Of a stretch of DNA of 64,000 nucleotides, positions 10,682 to 23,362 are shown one piece after another (position 1 is the stretch's first letter; every line of letters begins with the position of its first letter). The DNA lies in the NCBI RefSeq assembly GCF_052324685.1, contig NC_135212.1, positions 620,001 through 684,000 of the forward strand, in the 5' to 3' direction. The notes beneath the pieces are model-generated. The model was not told where the DNA came from. It saw only the letters and a program-made list of their open reading frames with translations, and ran no database searches. A program made the position numbers and the translations under genes. Origin of the DNA: Brachyhypopomus gauderio (Eukaryota; Chordata; Actinopteri; Gymnotiformes; Hypopomidae).

Positions 10682-11575
10682 ACTGTGATTTATTTGTTCC
10701 AGATTATTGGCTGAGTGGACCATCATCGCTGAGTGCTGTTGAAGACACGCATCATACACTCCTCACACACATCATTATTCTCTTATCCCAGTGAAGAAGT
10801 AGTACTATATATCAGTTTTGCAAATTACAGAAGTGCATTTTTTAAGAAGTAGACCCCATACTGTTTGATGTTTGTGCATATATAGTTTTTTGTGTGTTTT
10901 ATATACATTGCCATTTTCTTGTTGCTTTGTGTTGAATTGATTTGTTTCAGACAAACAACAGTAAGCAGTAGGACCATCTTTGCCTTCTGCAGACACACAT
11001 ATATAAAGTTTTGAATTGTATGTTTGTGCATATATCGTTGCATAGGTCTAGGCTGTTATAACTGTTTTTGAGAATTGTTTTCTGATTTATCTAAGGTGAC
11101 AACTGACAAATATCTTTTTAAAAGTTGTAACAGTATTATTGTGATTTGATTATTTTGAATACAGTAAACGTTTTAAAAACAACCTTTTGGAATAATATTG
11201 TTTAAGCAGAATAGGTTAGAATATAACTTTCCACCATCATCTGCTTGTCACAACTGTTCGAGTGGTCACCCCTACACACCTGAAGAAGTCTTCACTCCCT
11301 GGCGCTTGGCTTTAAAGGTTGACTGACCTCTGGTTAACAGATCACGCAGGTTTGTTTCAACGCTGAACTCCTTGGATCCATTGAGCCGTGTCTACCATCT
11401 GGGACTGGTGCTGAGACGAGTTACATTTGTGTTTTTTTTATTACTGAACTAAGACGTAATATCCTAATTTACAAAGTAGCCCACGTTTAAATTATTTGCA
11501 TTATCTGTTTTTGATGAGGTTGCACATATTTTAAATACTATTTGCTCAGATTTACTGTTTGAAATCTGTTAAACC

Positions 11576-14500
11576 ATGCCGAGAAAAAGCAAGAGGTCCG
11601 TTGCAGCTAAACGACGCGAGGCACTGAAAGTGGATAGCGGAAGCGCTAACCAAGTAGCAAACACTGTTACTAATCGGTATGTGGAGTCAGTTCAGGCCAC
11701 CCACTGTCAAGGTGACGAGAGATACGAGGATTTCTCGCGTGGTACACAGTGTACCTGCAACGCTCTGACATTTCTTGCTGTGCACAACGAAGTTAACGAG
11801 TTGAACTCTATGGGTCTTGACAACGTTTTAGTGAGAGGCGATGCTTTATATACTTCTGTGAAACGAACATTGCTGAATGAAGGAAGGTTTGTGAATAACT
11901 ATTTAACTTCTGACGAGTTACCAGCGACAGTCGACACCGATCTGCACTGTTACAGTCTTATTAAACACCCACAAAGGTATGGTTTCTTGAAAGACGATGC
12001 GCCAATAGGAATGGACGAGTATATGAACCTAGAGAGCGCTCTCGCTTGTCTTACAGATAACGTAACTGATGCGCTTCTGATCGTTGGAAACACCTGCATT
12101 GCAGTATTCAGAGATCGCGTAGGGAGATTTGGCTTTTTTGATTCTCACAGCAGAACACCCGACGGATTAAAGCCTGATGATGAGAACACAGGTACGGCCG
12201 TGATGCTGACTTTTGCGAACTTGACAGATTTGACCGAAAGGTTGCTACTGCTGTATCAGGGTTGCCTTGAGTTGCGGGACAATCAGCAATACGAACTTCT
12301 GCCCGTGTCTTTTGTGATGACAGGTAGTACTCAACATGACGAACTCCCTTGTGAACTTCAAACGTTAAACGTGCAGCCTAGTTTTATTAGCCAGCATGAC
12401 AAAAAAACATTAACGAAGTTAAACAAAGCACGCAGAAGAAAAAAAATTCAACAACAGATGCAAGAACTCGCATCCTCGCAAACATGTGGGAAACGTGTTA
12501 ACTGGAAGCAGAAATACGCAAGTGACCCCAAGTTCAAGGAGAAAATCAAACAACGCAGTCGAAATAGCTACTTAAAAAATGCAAATTACAGACTTGAGAA
12601 GCAACGAACATTAAGGGTTAATTATATGCTAAACACTACTTACAAAGATAAGCAGAGACGGTACATCACAACGAACTACCGTCATAATGCAGCATTCAGA
12701 GAGAAGCAAAAACAATACGTTATCAGTAATTACAAAAACAATGCTGTGTACAGAGAGAAGCACAAACAGCACATAATTGATAAATATTCAAAAGATCCGA
12801 TTTTCAGGCAAAAGCAAAAACAATATTTTACAAATAGGTGCAGAAATGATTCAATTTTTTATGAGCTTAGAAAACAAAAATTTAATAGATTATATCAGAC
12901 TGATGTAGTTTTTAGGTCCCATCACAGAGAACAGTGCTTACTTCGGTCAGTGAACAGAGAGTCCAAATTAAAGATGCTACACAAAATACGTTGTGCACAG
13001 CATATACAGAAAAAATACAGACTAAATCGTTATTTACACCAACACAGTCTGCATGAAAATATCAATAATGAGTGTTTCTTTGACATCCAGAATCCACAAC
13101 AGTTGATCGCATTAAGTCACTTTAAAGAGATGGCAAAAGATGGGCCAAGCTATGTTTGCACCGTCTGTCACAGAGCACTGTTTTCTAACCAGGTTCGTGT
13201 GTGTGAACACAGAAACTATCAGAAGAATCTTACAGTTGCTTCAGTTTGCTTGACGGGCAAATATGTTCACATCTGTTCCTCTGACTGTCCAAATAACTGT
13301 GTGACTGAAGAAAGGAAGAGAGAATGGATCTGCCACTGTTGTCATGCAAATTTATCAAAGGGAAAGATGCCTGCCATTGCTGCTGTTAATAAACTTGAAC
13401 TTACACCAGTCCCACCAGAACTCTGTGATTTGAATATACTTGAAAGGCATGTTATAGCCAAATACGTGTGTTTTGCCAAGGTCATCAGTCTTCCCAAAGG
13501 TCAACAGAGAGCCATCAAGGGTGCTGTTGTGTCAGTTCCTTCAGATGTTGAAACAACAGTAAATGTTTTACCCAGACCAAGAAGTGAATCACAGTTGCTT
13601 ACAGTGAAACTCAAGAGACGGTTGTGTTATTCAGGTCATTATCAGTTCCAGACAATATCTATGCACAAAGTCTTGTCTGCGTTATGTAAACTGAAAGAAA
13701 TACACTCTGAATATAAGGACATTGTTCTCAACCCTGTACAGGAAGATGATTTATTTAATGATGTTACAGACGTCACAGATGAAAGTGCTCCAGAACAGGA
13801 AATGGATATTGACAACAATACTGAGAGTGAGAACACACAACAACAGAACCCTGAGAATATGCAGCCTGATGCAGATAATGAGAATCAGAGCACTGATCAG
13901 CACACAGGTCTAGCGTTAGACACATGTCTTCAGCCACCAGATCTTGGTCATCATCTGTTATCCTTCAATGATGGGATATTCTGTATTGCTCCAGCAGAGA
14001 GAAACAATCCAGTCAGTATGTTTAAAGTCCCTAAGATCGAGGCAATGGCTTTCCCAGTACAGTTTCCTTGTGGTAAAAATACATTTGATGAACCACACAG
14101 ACAGGTTGCTCTCTCACCTAGCAGATACTTCAATGCAAGATTATTCTCTGCTGATAATCGCTTTGCGATGGACACAAACTACATTTTCTTTGCACAGTTT
14201 GTAACTGAAATGCATCTAGCCGCTTCAAGTATGTCCATTCAACTGCGAAAAGCAAAAACCAGGACACGTGATGGGCGTAAAATCAACAGTTCACTTTTAA
14301 GAGACAAAGTTGAATTAGAGAAACTTATAAAAAATAATGAGGGCACCAGATTCATGCAACCTCTGAGAGGGACACCTGCTTACTGGCAAAAAACACTCCG
14401 AGATCTGTTTGCCATGCTCAGACAGCTGGGAACTCCCACATTTTTCTGTACATTCAGTGCAGCAGAGATGAGATGGCCAGAGGTAATCAAAGCAATTAAA

Positions 14501-17500
14501 GCACAGCAAGGTCAAAGTGTGGACTTCTCAGCTTTAGACTGGTCACAGAAGTGTGAGATACTACGTAGCAATCCAGTTACTGCCATGAGAATGTTTGAGA
14601 AACGTGTAGAAGGGCTCATGAACCTGATTCTGTCTCCTGCACAGCCCATTGGTGAGGTGGTTGACTATTTTTACCGTGTAGAATTTCAACAGCGAGGTTC
14701 TCCACACATTCACTGTCTGTTTTGGGTGAAAGATGCACCAGAATTTGAAGATGACCCAGATCAAGTTGTATGTGATTTCATTGACAAATACATATCATGC
14801 AAGTTGCCAGACACAAACACAAACCGAGAGCTGAACACAATAGTAACAGAAGTACAGACACACAGCCGAAATCACTCCAAATCATGCAAAAAGAATAACA
14901 AGTACTGCAGGTTTGGATTTCCTAAACCACCTATGCCAACAACAATGATTACACGCCCCAGACCACCACCCCTTGACACAGACTCTGATGAGGAAAATAC
15001 AGAAATAGATGAACAAGCACAGGCTAAAGTAAATCTACAGACTGTGTGGGATCTGTTGAATGACAAAAATCAACAATTTGAAAGCATCACAGAACTGCTT
15101 GAAAAGGTCAATATGTCTTACCAGGACTACAAGAGAAGTGTTGAGTCTCTTTCTACATCCAGTCAGATCATAATGGAACGAGCACCAAAAGACTGCTGGG
15201 TAAATGGCTACAATCCTCTGCTGTTAAGAGCCTGGAATGCCAACATGGACATACAATTCATACTGAATCCATATACCTGTATAATGTATATACTGTCATA
15301 CATTTCAAAAGCTGAACATGAAATGAGCGATTATCTAAAGCGAGTCATGAGAGATTCATGTGACAGCTCATCTGAAAGGGAAACGATGAAACAGATCATG
15401 CATGCCTATGCCAAAAACAGAGAGGTCAGTGCCCAGGAAGCAGTCGCACGCACTTGCAGTTTAAAACTCAAATCATCATCCCGTGCCGTCATTTTCATAC
15501 CGACAGACGACAATGCTGTGCGCATGAGCCTACCTATGAAGTACTTGGACAACAAAGATCCTGATGATGAGAACGTGTGGATGACAGGATTAATAGAAAA
15601 GTACATGGCCAGGCCAAAAACACCAGTGTTTGAGAATATGTGCATGGCAGAATTTGCAAGTGAATACCGAATTGTTTATACAGAACAGAAAAAGGGTAAA
15701 AATGTCTTCCCTTTGCAAAACAACATGGGGCACATAAAGAAGCGCACCAGAGGTAAACCTGCTGTCATTCGCTTTGCTCGTTTCTCACCACAAAAAGATC
15801 CTGAGAAATACTGTGGAACGCTGCTGAAACTCTACCTGCCCCACCGCAGAATCACACAGCTTACGTCTGCTCAGTTCCACAATTATGAGTCCTTCTACAT
15901 TTATGCCTTTGTAAAGCTGCCAGGTACAGATGCCCTTCAACGTGTTTTTTCCATTGTACATGAAAACAAAGAAAAGTATGAAAAGCACAGTGAAGCTATT
16001 GAACAAGCAATCGAGGACTTTGAACAGAACGGTCCCATTGAAGATGCCTGGACTACTTTGGCTCCAGCAAATGAACTGATTCGTTTGGAATGCATTTTAG
16101 AGCAAGAGCCAGAAAATCACAATGATGTAAACGAACAAGATGACGTTCCAGATTACGTTGCATCTAGATCTGAGAACACCACTGCAATGCCTATAATGGA
16201 AGGACCACAGATGAGCCATGCAGAAATAAAAAAAATGTACCAGAGCTTGAATGAGACACAGGCAGCTGTGTTCTACACTGTGCGTGACTGGTGCAAAAGA
16301 AAAGTCCTTAATGAAAACCCAGAGCAGTTTCTTTATTACATCGCAGGAACAGCAGGAACAGGAAAGAGCCACCTTATTAAATCTGTGTATGTAGAGGCTA
16401 CAAAAATACTACAGAAACTTCCATGTGTACGTGAGGAAACCGACATTTCAAAACCTACAGTGCTGTTGTCAGCTTTTACTGGTTGTGCTAGTCATAACAT
16501 TAATGGAAAAACGCTACACTCACTTTTTAAACTCCCACGAAGCTTGAAGCCTCCATATCAAGGACTTGGGAACAATCTGGATGAAATCAGGGCAAACTTG
16601 TCAAATGTGCAAATTATAATCATAGACGAAATATCAATGGTGTCAAAGCCTTTATTTGCTTACATTAATTGGAGACTCCAGCAGATTAGAGGGAACAACA
16701 AACCCTTTGGCAACGTTTCTATCATGGCTGTTGGTGACTTCCAGCAATTACCACCGCTTGGAAAGGCAAAGCCCCTGTGTGTGTATGAGGACCATGTGCT
16801 GGACTTTTGGAAAGATCATTTTAAGATGGTGATACTGACAGAAATCATGCGTCAGAAAGATGACCTTGCATATGCTGAGCTTCTTAACAGACTCAGAGTA
16901 AAACGGAAACACGACACACTGTCCGCTGCTGACCGATCTATGCTAGAACAGGTAATTAAATCCCCTGAGGACTGCCCCTATGATGCATTACACATATTTG
17001 CTACTAATAAAGAGGTTGACGATTATAATTCAGCTGCCATATCATCACGCTTTCAAAATATTACTAATATAGATGCAGAGGATTATAAAAAAGACCCACG
17101 AACAGGCCAGATGCAGAAACAAGGTGTCCCTTTCAAAGGAGAAAAAGGTGATCTTGTTGACACACTACAGCTGGCAACTGATGCACGAGTAATGCTTACC
17201 AGAAATATTGATGTGGAAGATGGACTGGTCAATGGTTCATTTGGCAAAGTGGTAAAAATAGTCACTCACATTCGTAAAGATGTTCCAGTTGTGCATATGA
17301 TTGGTCTTAAGCTGGATAATGTTGATGCAGGACAGAAACACCGCAACAAAGTGCCTGGAGGTGATGATAATGTAGTTTACATTGAGAGAGTAGAGGAAAA
17401 TCTGAAGAAAAAAGGAACTGTTCGACGGCAATTTCCTTTAAAGTTGGCCTTTGCATGCACCACTCATAAAGTGCAAGGAATGACAACTCTGTGTGCTGTT

Positions 17501-18373
17501 GTATCACTAAAGAAGATTTTTGAACCAGGTATGGCATATGTTGCACTCAGCAGAACCACATCACTCAGTGGACTACACATCACTGACTTTGATGAAAGGA
17601 AGATTTACTGTGACACTGAAATCAGTGCCTCATTGGAGAATATGCCCAAACTTGATTTAAGTGCTATTCAGCCACTTTTGCACTTAGTAAAAGAACCTCA
17701 TTTGAACTCTGGTCTTAAAATTGTACATCATAACACAGAAGGCCTTCAAACTCATATTGAGGATGTCAAAAGCCATCATGAGCTCCTCTTATCTGATGTT
17801 TTGTGTCTTACTGAGACGCATATGACTGGTTCTGTTTTTCCTGATTCTCTGCAGTTGAATGGCTACAAAATATACAAGCGGAACAGACATGCGGCCTACA
17901 CCAACTACACACATCTGTCCAACAGGAGTGGTGGTGGAGTTGCCATGTATGTGAAAGATAATGTCAAAGCTCATGCTATTCAGTATATACAGAATGTAAC
18001 TGATCTGGAGTTTGTGGTTTTAAAGGTAGAGGCCCCAAAACAAGCTCTTATTGCAGTTATTTACAGACCACCAGACTACAGGTTGACAGAGTTCTTACCA
18101 AACCTAGATGCCCTTTTGACCTCAATCGACATCATGGACTACAGACCTGTTGTGGTGTGTGGCGACTTTAATGAAGATCAGCTGTCAGTTGCAAATAAAC
18201 CCATTTTTAATTTGTTTCAGTCAAAAGGATACACACAGCTGATAACCAGTGCAACAACAGAGAAGACTACACTTCTGGACCCTGTGTTTATTTCTAACCC
18301 TCACACTAGTGTTGCAGCAGGACTTCTCAACACATACTACAGCTACCATAATCCTGTTTATTGTGTTTTGTAA
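11576..18373 (+). CDS. Helentron transposase: cysteine protease-like, Rep (HUH, two-Tyr), PIF1-like helicase, EEP endonuclease (copy 1, intact)
   Basis: 2265 aa, uninterrupted; start in good context (ACCATGC). Residues 1-16 are a basic, NLS-like stretch. Residues 50-260 resemble a papain-like protease of the herpesvirus-tegument (C76) type: GTQC with Cys59, later FFDSHSR with Asp189 and His191. Residues 317-442 hold seven 18-residue basic repeats. Residues 526-592 are a Cys/His-rich zinc region (C528, C531, C567, CHCCH 586-590). The Helitron Rep domain is at about 845-1250, with HIH at 1044-1046 and tyrosines Y1238 and Y1242 in MYILSYISK. The PIF1/RecD-like helicase is at about 1560-2010: GTAGTGKS 1591-1598, DE 1684-1685, GDFQQLPP 1720-1727, THKVQG 1963-1968, then VALSR. 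The endonuclease is at 2047-2265: N2053, E2080, YRPP, GDFN 2196-2199; the final SDH motif reads SYH (2256-2258). Rep-helicase with a C-terminal endonuclease defines vertebrate Helentrons. The Rep domain would nick and join single strands and the helicase unwind. An AATAAA follows at 18485. Confidence 0.92.
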   Translation: MPRKSKRSVAAKRREALKVDSGSANQVANTVTNRYVESVQATHCQGDERYEDFSRGTQCTCNALTFLAVHNEVNELNSMGLDNVLVRGDALYTSVKRTLLNEGRFVNNYLTSDELPATVDTDLHCYSLIKHPQRYGFLKDDAPIGMDEYMNLESALACLTDNVTDALLIVGNTCIAVFRDRVGRFGFFDSHSRTPDGLKPDDENTGTAVMLTFANLTDLTERLLLLYQGCLELRDNQQYELLPVSFVMTGSTQHDELPCELQTLNVQPSFISQHDKKTLTKLNKARRRKKIQQQMQELASSQTCGKRVNWKQKYASDPKFKEKIKQRSRNSYLKNANYRLEKQRTLRVNYMLNTTYKDKQRRYITTNYRHNAAFREKQKQYVISNYKNNAVYREKHKQHIIDKYSKDPIFRQKQKQYFTNRCRNDSIFYELRKQKFNRLYQTDVVFRSHHREQCLLRSVNRESKLKMLHKIRCAQHIQKKYRLNRYLHQHSLHENINNECFFDIQNPQQLIALSHFKEMAKDGPSYVCTVCHRALFSNQVRVCEHRNYQKNLTVASVCLTGKYVHICSSDCPNNCVTEERKREWICHCCHANLSKGKMPAIAAVNKLELTPVPPELCDLNILERHVIAKYVCFAKVISLPKGQQRAIKGAVVSVPSDVETTVNVLPRPRSESQLLTVKLKRRLCYSGHYQFQTISMHKVLSALCKLKEIHSEYKDIVLNPVQEDDLFNDVTDVTDESAPEQEMDIDNNTESENTQQQNPENMQPDADNENQSTDQHTGLALDTCLQPPDLGHHLLSFNDGIFCIAPAERNNPVSMFKVPKIEAMAFPVQFPCGKNTFDEPHRQVALSPSRYFNARLFSADNRFAMDTNYIFFAQFVTEMHLAASSMSIQLRKAKTRTRDGRKINSSLLRDKVELEKLIKNNEGTRFMQPLRGTPAYWQKTLRDLFAMLRQLGTPTFFCTFSAAEMRWPEVIKAIKAQQGQSVDFSALDWSQKCEILRSNPVTAMRMFEKRVEGLMNLILSPAQPIGEVVDYFYRVEFQQRGSPHIHCLFWVKDAPEFEDDPDQVVCDFIDKYISCKLPDTNTNRELNTIVTEVQTHSRNHSKSCKKNNKYCRFGFPKPPMPTTMITRPRPPPLDTDSDEENTEIDEQAQAKVNLQTVWDLLNDKNQQFESITELLEKVNMSYQDYKRSVESLSTSSQIIMERAPKDCWVNGYNPLLLRAWNANMDIQFILNPYTCIMYILSYISKAEHEMSDYLKRVMRDSCDSSSERETMKQIMHAYAKNREVSAQEAVARTCSLKLKSSSRAVIFIPTDDNAVRMSLPMKYLDNKDPDDENVWMTGLIEKYMARPKTPVFENMCMAEFASEYRIVYTEQKKGKNVFPLQNNMGHIKKRTRGKPAVIRFARFSPQKDPEKYCGTLLKLYLPHRRITQLTSAQFHNYESFYIYAFVKLPGTDALQRVFSIVHENKEKYEKHSEAIEQAIEDFEQNGPIEDAWTTLAPANELIRLECILEQEPENHNDVNEQDDVPDYVASRSENTTAMPIMEGPQMSHAEIKKMYQSLNETQAAVFYTVRDWCKRKVLNENPEQFLYYIAGTAGTGKSHLIKSVYVEATKILQKLPCVREETDISKPTVLLSAFTGCASHNINGKTLHSLFKLPRSLKPPYQGLGNNLDEIRANLSNVQIIIIDEISMVSKPLFAYINWRLQQIRGNNKPFGNVSIMAVGDFQQLPPLGKAKPLCVYEDHVLDFWKDHFKMVILTEIMRQKDDLAYAELLNRLRVKRKHDTLSAADRSMLEQVIKSPEDCPYDALHIFATNKEVDDYNSAAISSRFQNITNIDAEDYKKDPRTGQMQKQGVPFKGEKGDLVDTLQLATDARVMLTRNIDVEDGLVNGSFGKVVKIVTHIRKDVPVVHMIGLKLDNVDAGQKHRNKVPGGDDNVVYIERVEENLKKKGTVRRQFPLKLAFACTTHKVQGMTTLCAVVSLKKIFEPGMAYVALSRTTSLSGLHITDFDERKIYCDTEISASLENMPKLDLSAIQPLLHLVKEPHLNSGLKIVHHNTEGLQTHIEDVKSHHELLLSDVLCLTETHMTGSVFPDSLQLNGYKIYKRNRHAAYTNYTHLSNRSGGGVAMYVKDNVKAHAIQYIQNVTDLEFVVLKVEAPKQALIAVIYRPPDYRLTEFLPNLDALLTSIDIMDYRPVVVCGDFNEDQLSVANKPIFNLFQSKGYTQLITSATTEKTTLLDPVFISNPHTSVAAGLLNTYYSYHNPVYCVL

Positions 18374-18484
18374 GATAGGAAAATCAGTACGTCACACAGC
18401 CCAGTTTCCAGAATAACATTGACCAGCAACCTCAACCCTGAAGATGGAGATCCACATCACCTGATTACTGACTCAGTTTGTTGC

Positions 18485-18490
18485 AATAAA
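18485..18490 (+). terminator. Candidate polyadenylation signal of the transposase gene (copy 1)
   Basis: AATAAA about 110 bases after the stop codon. Copy 2 equivalent: 41169-41174. Confidence 0.4.
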
Positions 18491-18837
18491 TTGCCAAGCT
18501 CTCGATTTTGTGCTACTGAACAGTTTTGTTTATAACTTTTGTCTACAGTTAACTTATCTAGTATTGTACCTTTGTAGAGTTTGCCCCTTTGGATTTTGTC
18601 TGCTCTCCTGTGTGCTTTTCTGGGATTTTGACACTGTGCCTGTTTTTGCATACTTGTTTCTCCATGTTACATTATGATTTATTTGTTACAGAATGCAGCC
18701 TCCTCAAAAGATGCTCTATTCCAGTGGATTCCCGTAGCGGAGACAGTAGTCACATAGATGTCAGCGTATGTTTAATTGTCCTTTGTTCAGTGTCCATATA
18801 TGACATTAATATATGTGTTGTCCTTTATTCCGTGTCC

Positions 18838-19020
18838 ATTTATGCAGAGCTGGCCCTAGGCATACTCAAATTGTGCAGCCACTTGAAGCCCCCTTGCCAA
18901 CAGGGGGCTCCCAAGAGCACCAAGATGATGTAGCATTTGGTGTTGAGGTGGTGGTAGGGGGGGCCCAAAATGAAATTCTGCATAGGGCCCCATGTAAGCT
19001 TGGACTGGCCCTGCATAAAT
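18838..19020. mobile_element. 183-bp MITE (hAT-like termini), copy 1
   Basis: The ends ATTTATGCAG and CTGCATAAAT are perfect 10-bp inverted repeats, extended imperfectly inward (GCAGAGCTGGCC against GCAGGGCCAGTCC). The GGGCC-rich ends resemble fish hAT-type MITEs, but no 8-bp target duplication could be separated from the surrounding tandem repeat. Copy 2 equivalent: 41522-41704. Confidence 0.5.
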
Positions 19021-19108
19021 GACATCAATGTATGTGTTTAATTGTCCTTTGTTTAGTGTCCATATATGGCATTAATATATGTGTTTAATTGTCCTTTGTT
19101 CAGTGTCC

Positions 19109-19177
19109 ATATATGCAGAGCTGGCCCAAGGCATACTCAAATTACGTGGCCATGTAGAGGGCTGGCCCTGCATAAAT
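19109..19177. mobile_element. 69-bp internally deleted MITE derivative (copy 1)
   Basis: It shares the left 30 bases and the right 25 bases of the MITE at 18838-19020, with the middle missing. Copy 2 equivalent: 41793-41861. Confidence 0.5.
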
Positions 19178-19612
19178 GACATCAATGTATGTGCTTAATT
19201 GCCCTTTGTTTTGTGTCAATATATGACAAAAATAGATGTGTTTAATTGTCCTTTGTTTTGTGTCCATATATGACATCAATGTATGTGTTTCATTGTTCTT
19301 TATTTTGTGTCCATATATGACATCAATAGATGTGTTTAATTGGGTTTTGTTTTGTATCCTTATATGACATCAATAGATGTGTTTAATTGCCTTTTGTTTT
19401 ATGTTCATACGTCTTTCAGGAGATGGGCATTACGCATCAGTTAGTTCATTACCTGAGGGTGGTTAAAGCCTTATGTATGCCTTTAAATCAACTCCTCCTT
19501 GTGTTATGACTGCTGTTGGTCATTTTTTATTTATGTTACATTTGTGTTCATTTCTTCACTCAGTTCAGTTTCAGTTCAGCTACCAGGAAGGGGGTAGGCA
19601 TGGTGAGCATGG

Positions 19613-20336
19613 TTGTCCAATGGTTGGCTTGGTCAGTGCGCAGGCCTGTACAGTTTGTCCTGTCACTTTGTGTGCACTGTGTGCATGTGTGTCTGTGTGC
19701 TAGCACAGGACCTGGCAAGACCTGTCAAAACAGAGAGGGCTGTTTTCTGCACTACCACAGTGATACCACAGACTTATGCCCACCCAACAGAGCCCTGACA
19801 GTGGCACATATTCTCTGGTCAAGCACTCAATCAATGGGACCCAAGGGAAGGTTCCATAAGGACTCTGGTGCGCGGCCCCAGCAGTGCATACTGGGATTAC
19901 AGACAATGTGTGTAAACAGGCCATGTTGGTGGGAGACAGATACAGAGACAGAGACCGAGAGGAGCCCCAATCTTCAACACATATTGCCTATGACCTCTGC
20001 TGGACTATTGACACTGTTGTTGACCATGACAACTAAAAACAAAAAAACAAACAAAAAAACTATGGAAGAACAGCGAGGACTGGCTTCTCTACTACCACAG
20101 TGAGGTGGAGGGTTATGCCCACCCAGCAGAGCCCTGACAGTGGCAGAGATTCTCTGGTCAAGCACTCAAGCAATGGGACCAAAGGGAAGGTTCCAGAAGG
20201 ACTCACTGGGATTACAGACAATGTGTCTAAACAGGCCGTGTTGGTGGGAGACAGATGCATACATGCACACAGTGCACACAAAGTGACAGGACAAACTGTA
20301 CAGGCCTGTGCACTCACCAGGCCAACCATTGGACAA
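19613..20336. mobile_element. Foldback (inverted-repeat) element with an internal tandem duplication, copy 1
   Basis: The left arm (19613-19691) and right arm (20258-20336) are inverted copies of about 79 bp with a few mismatches; the shared core includes CAGGCCTGTACAGTTTGTCC. Between them two segments (about 19750-19950 and 20090-20257) are direct repeats of each other. Short open frames here are repeat-driven and not called. The structure suggests a foldback or MITE-like insertion. Copy 2 equivalent: 42297-43020. Confidence 0.55.
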
Positions 20337-20399
20337 GCATGTGGATATTAGGATACCGTCTATAACCCCTGCTGGACTATTGACCTACCATGCTGTCTA

Positions 20400-21010
20400 C
20401 CATGACAAATTTTCCAAAAAAAAAATTGTCGTTGTTTGCTTGATTTCATTGTTTGGTTGATTCATTATTTTTACTTATTTTGTAATGTCAACCGTTCTGG
20501 TTCATAAAGAAGCTACACATCAATATTCTGTGTGTATGTTAAAAGATGCTTAAGGCTGTTGATGCATAAAAACTGCTAGATGATGTTAAGTGCTGTGAAA
20601 TGTAAACCTGAAATCATTACATATGGTTAAATTAATGAGCTAAAAAGCATAAAAGCCTGTTTGGTTGTTTTATGGTTGATAACCCACTAAATTATGTTAT
20701 ATGCTGATTGAACATTAAAACTGTTAAATGATGTTAACTGCTGTTGAAATATTACATATAAACTTAATGCTGAAGTCAGGTAAAAATGAATAAAAGGCTG
20801 TTTGGATGTTTAATGATTGATAACCTGCTAATTACTATGATTACTATTACAATAATCACGATCAATGCTGTTTAAATGTTAACACTATTTAAATGTTAAC
20901 ACTATGTTGAAATGTTAAATGTAAACTTAAAATGATGCTGAAGTCAAGTGAAAATTAATAAAAGGCTGTTTGGATGTTTAATGATTGATAACCTCATTAT
21001 TACTATGATA
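20400..21010. repeat. Diverged short repeats before the 3' 284-bp block (copy 1)
   Basis: A segment with AAAGGCTGTTTGGATGTTTA and GATTGATAACCT recurs at about 20770-20830 and 20935-20995, with weaker copies before. It looks like a diverged form of the 39-bp repeat in units 6 and 7. Copy 2 equivalent: 43084-43694. Confidence 0.5.
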
Positions 21011-21029
21011 ACTAAAAAAACCTATTATT

Positions 21030-22160
21030 TGTTGTTGAGGGGGTATTTATCTGTGGTGGGGTAATTACTGTTATGGGGCTATTGCTATTGGGGTAGTTAA
21101 TGCTGATGTATTTGATATTGTTGAAGGCTATTAGTTTAATGGGGTTGATGCGGTTAATAGGTAATATAGCTGTTTGGGGCAATTACTGCTGAGGGGTAAT
21201 TGGCTGTGGGGTAGTTGATATTGAGTGGTTATTGACCTGTTGGGGTTATTGTTGTTGATGGGTATTAATATTACTGTGTAGTTCCTGTCAAAAGCTTGTT
21301 TAGATGTGGAATGTTTTGTTGAGGGGGTATTTACCTGTGGTGGGGTAATTACTGCTGAGGGGTAATTGGGTGTGGGGTAGTTGACATTGAGGGGTTATTG
21401 ACCTGTTGGGGTTATTGTTGTTGATCGGTATTAAGTTTACTGTGTAGTTCCTGTGAAAAGCTTGTATAGATGTGGAATGTTTTGTTGAGGGGGTATTTAC
21501 CTGTGGTGGGGCAATTACTGTTGAGGGGCAATTAGTTGTGGGGTAGTTGACATTGAGGGGTTATTGACCTGTTGGGGTTATTGTTGTTGATCGGTATTAA
21601 GTTTACTGTGTAGTTCCTGTGAAAAGCTTTTGTAGATGTGGAATGTTTTGTTGAGGGGGTATTTACCTGTGGTGGGGCAATTACTGTTGAGGGGTAATTG
21701 GCTGTGGGGTAGTTGACATTGAGGGGTTATTGACCTGTTGGGGTTATTGTTGTTGATAGCTTTAAAGATTTCTGTGTAGTATCTGTTAAAAGCTTGTTTA
21801 GATGTTGTATTTGTTGTTGAGGGGCAATTACCTGTGGTGGGGCAATTACTGTTGAGGGGTTATTGCCATTGGGGTAGTTAATGCAGATGTATTTGATATT
21901 GTTGAAGGCTATTAGTTTAATGGTGTTGTTGCGGTTAATAGGTAATATAGCTGTTTGGGGTAATTACTGCTGAGGGGTAATTGGCTGTGGGGTAGTTGAT
22001 ATTGAGGGGTTATTGACCTGTTGGGGTTATTGTTGTTGATGGGTATAAAGATTACTGTATAGTTCCTGTTAAAAGCTTGTTTAGATGTGGAATGTTTTGT
22101 TGAGGGGGTATTTACCTGTGGTGGGGCAATTACTGTTGAGGGGCTATTGCCATTGGGGTA
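21030..22160. repeat. 284-bp tandem repeat, 3' block (copy 1)
   Basis: About four units, in the same orientation as the 5' block at 590-1448, so the coding core of the element is flanked by direct arrays of one satellite family. It ends abruptly at the CT-rich module. Confidence 0.85.
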
Positions 22161-22275
22161 CTCTACCTGCCCCATCTGCCCCGCTGCTCTACCTGCCCTG
22201 CTGCTCTACCTGCCCCATCTGCCCCTCTGCTCCATCTTCCCCATCTGTTCCTCTGCTCCATCTGTGTGTGTGTGT
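22161..22275. repeat. CT-rich minisatellite and TG tract (copy 1)
   Basis: CTGCTCCAT/CTGCCCCT units, then a TG-rich stretch. Open in all forward frames only because of the repeat. Copy 2 equivalent: 44845-44960; there the TG stretch is 27 bp shorter. Confidence 0.8.
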
Positions 22276-22399
22276 GTGGTGTATATGTGTGTGACTGTGT
22301 GTAGTGGGTGTGAGAGAGATGCATGTGTGTGTGCGTACGTGTGTGAGGGGGAGGGGGAGACACATTCAACATAACTGACACCACTCTGAGTGGAGGATC

Positions 22400-22830
22400 C
22401 TCGTTTAATGTGATTTGCACCCTCCGAACAAACGGTCGTAGTTCGGGCTCTATTTAACGTATCGCTTAACCGAAGATATTGTATGAGAGAGGACCCCTGG
22501 CTGATTATTTTGCTGTAATTTGTGTGTTGTTTGACCCAATATTGTCTGATTTATGACAAGTTAAAAACAGGCAAATTGTTTAAAATCCCTTAACTGAAAC
22601 ACGGTCTCTGCCACTGTAGACGCCTTGTTTAATGTGATTTGCACCCTCCGAACAAACGGTCGTACTTCGGGCTCTATTTAACGTATCGCTTAACCGAAGA
22701 TATTGTATGAGAGAGGACCCCTGGCTGATCATTTTGGTGTAATTTATGTGTTGTTTGACCCAATATTGTCTGATTTATGACAAGTTAAACACAGAGGCAA
22801 ATTGTGAAAAAGACAGTTCTGATTTTGAGA
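22400..22830. repeat. 224-bp tandem module before the 3' end (copy 1)
   Basis: Two units spaced 224 bp (TTTAATGTGATTTGCACCC at about 22404 and 22628). Each contains an imperfect hairpin between CCGAAC and GTTCGG/CTTCGG. Copy 2 equivalent: about 45056-45486. Three units occur in unit 3 (47148, 47372 and about 47600), two in unit 8. Confidence 0.75.
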
Positions 22831-23284
22831 AATTAACATGGGAGTTAATGGAGCAGTTTTCTGTGTCTAGTGCCAAACAAATGCTCATAACTCTAAAAGT
22901 AATTGATCAAATGATTAGATATTTTGGCGTGCCAGAAAGGACAAATTTCTCTCTCATTTAAAATTTAAATGGAGCTTCTAGATAAAAGTGGAAGGAATTT
23001 ACAGCTGTTTATCCAGGAGATTTTTGATGATTTTTCATGACAGCACACTAACTGGGGACATTTCTGAACATTCCGCCATTCATTCTCTATGGGAAAAAGT
23101 CAACTTTGAGGACTTGTCCTGAGGACACCGTATGTCCGACATGTCCCAAAAGCACAAGCACACTTCTTCCATATGAGATCTGTGAACCTGCCAATTTTCA
23201 AGGCTCTAGCTCAAAAACTGCGACCTGTGAAAGTTACCGAAAACTCGAATAGAATAATAATAATAAGAAGAATAGAGAGAACAG

Positions 23285-23362
23285 TATGTTGGCTGCTTTG
23301 CAAGCCAACATAATAAGAAGAATAGGGAGAACAGTATGTTGGCTGCTTCGCAAGCCAACATA
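23285..23362 (+). repeat. Doubled 3' terminal hairpins of autonomous copy 1
   Basis: There are two stem-loops, 23285-23312 and 23335-23362, each with a stem TATGTTGGCT/AGCCAACATA around a short loop. They are separated by an AATAAGAAGAATAGGGAGAA-type spacer. The second has CTTCGC where the first has CTTTGC. The next element starts one base after the second hairpin. In rolling-circle transposons the 3' hairpin acts as the transposition terminator; that role is inferred here. Copy 2 has only one (45942-45969). Confidence 0.75.

Larger units (their letters stand above)
18770..19420 (+). repeat. About 47-bp tandem repeat interrupted by two MITEs (copy 1)
   Basis: Diverged units of TGTTTAATTGTCCTTTGTTT then GTCCATATATGACATCAATG. 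Two related MITEs lie inside it. Copy 2 equivalent: 41454-42104. Confidence 0.7.

Noticed and set aside
10327-10794. 155-codon and 101-codon frames rich in Lys/Arg/Gly upstream of the transposase
   Set aside because: Two frames are open at once across the 29-bp repeat; 29 is not a multiple of 3, so no protein repeat is kept. Better read as an iteron-like DNA array.
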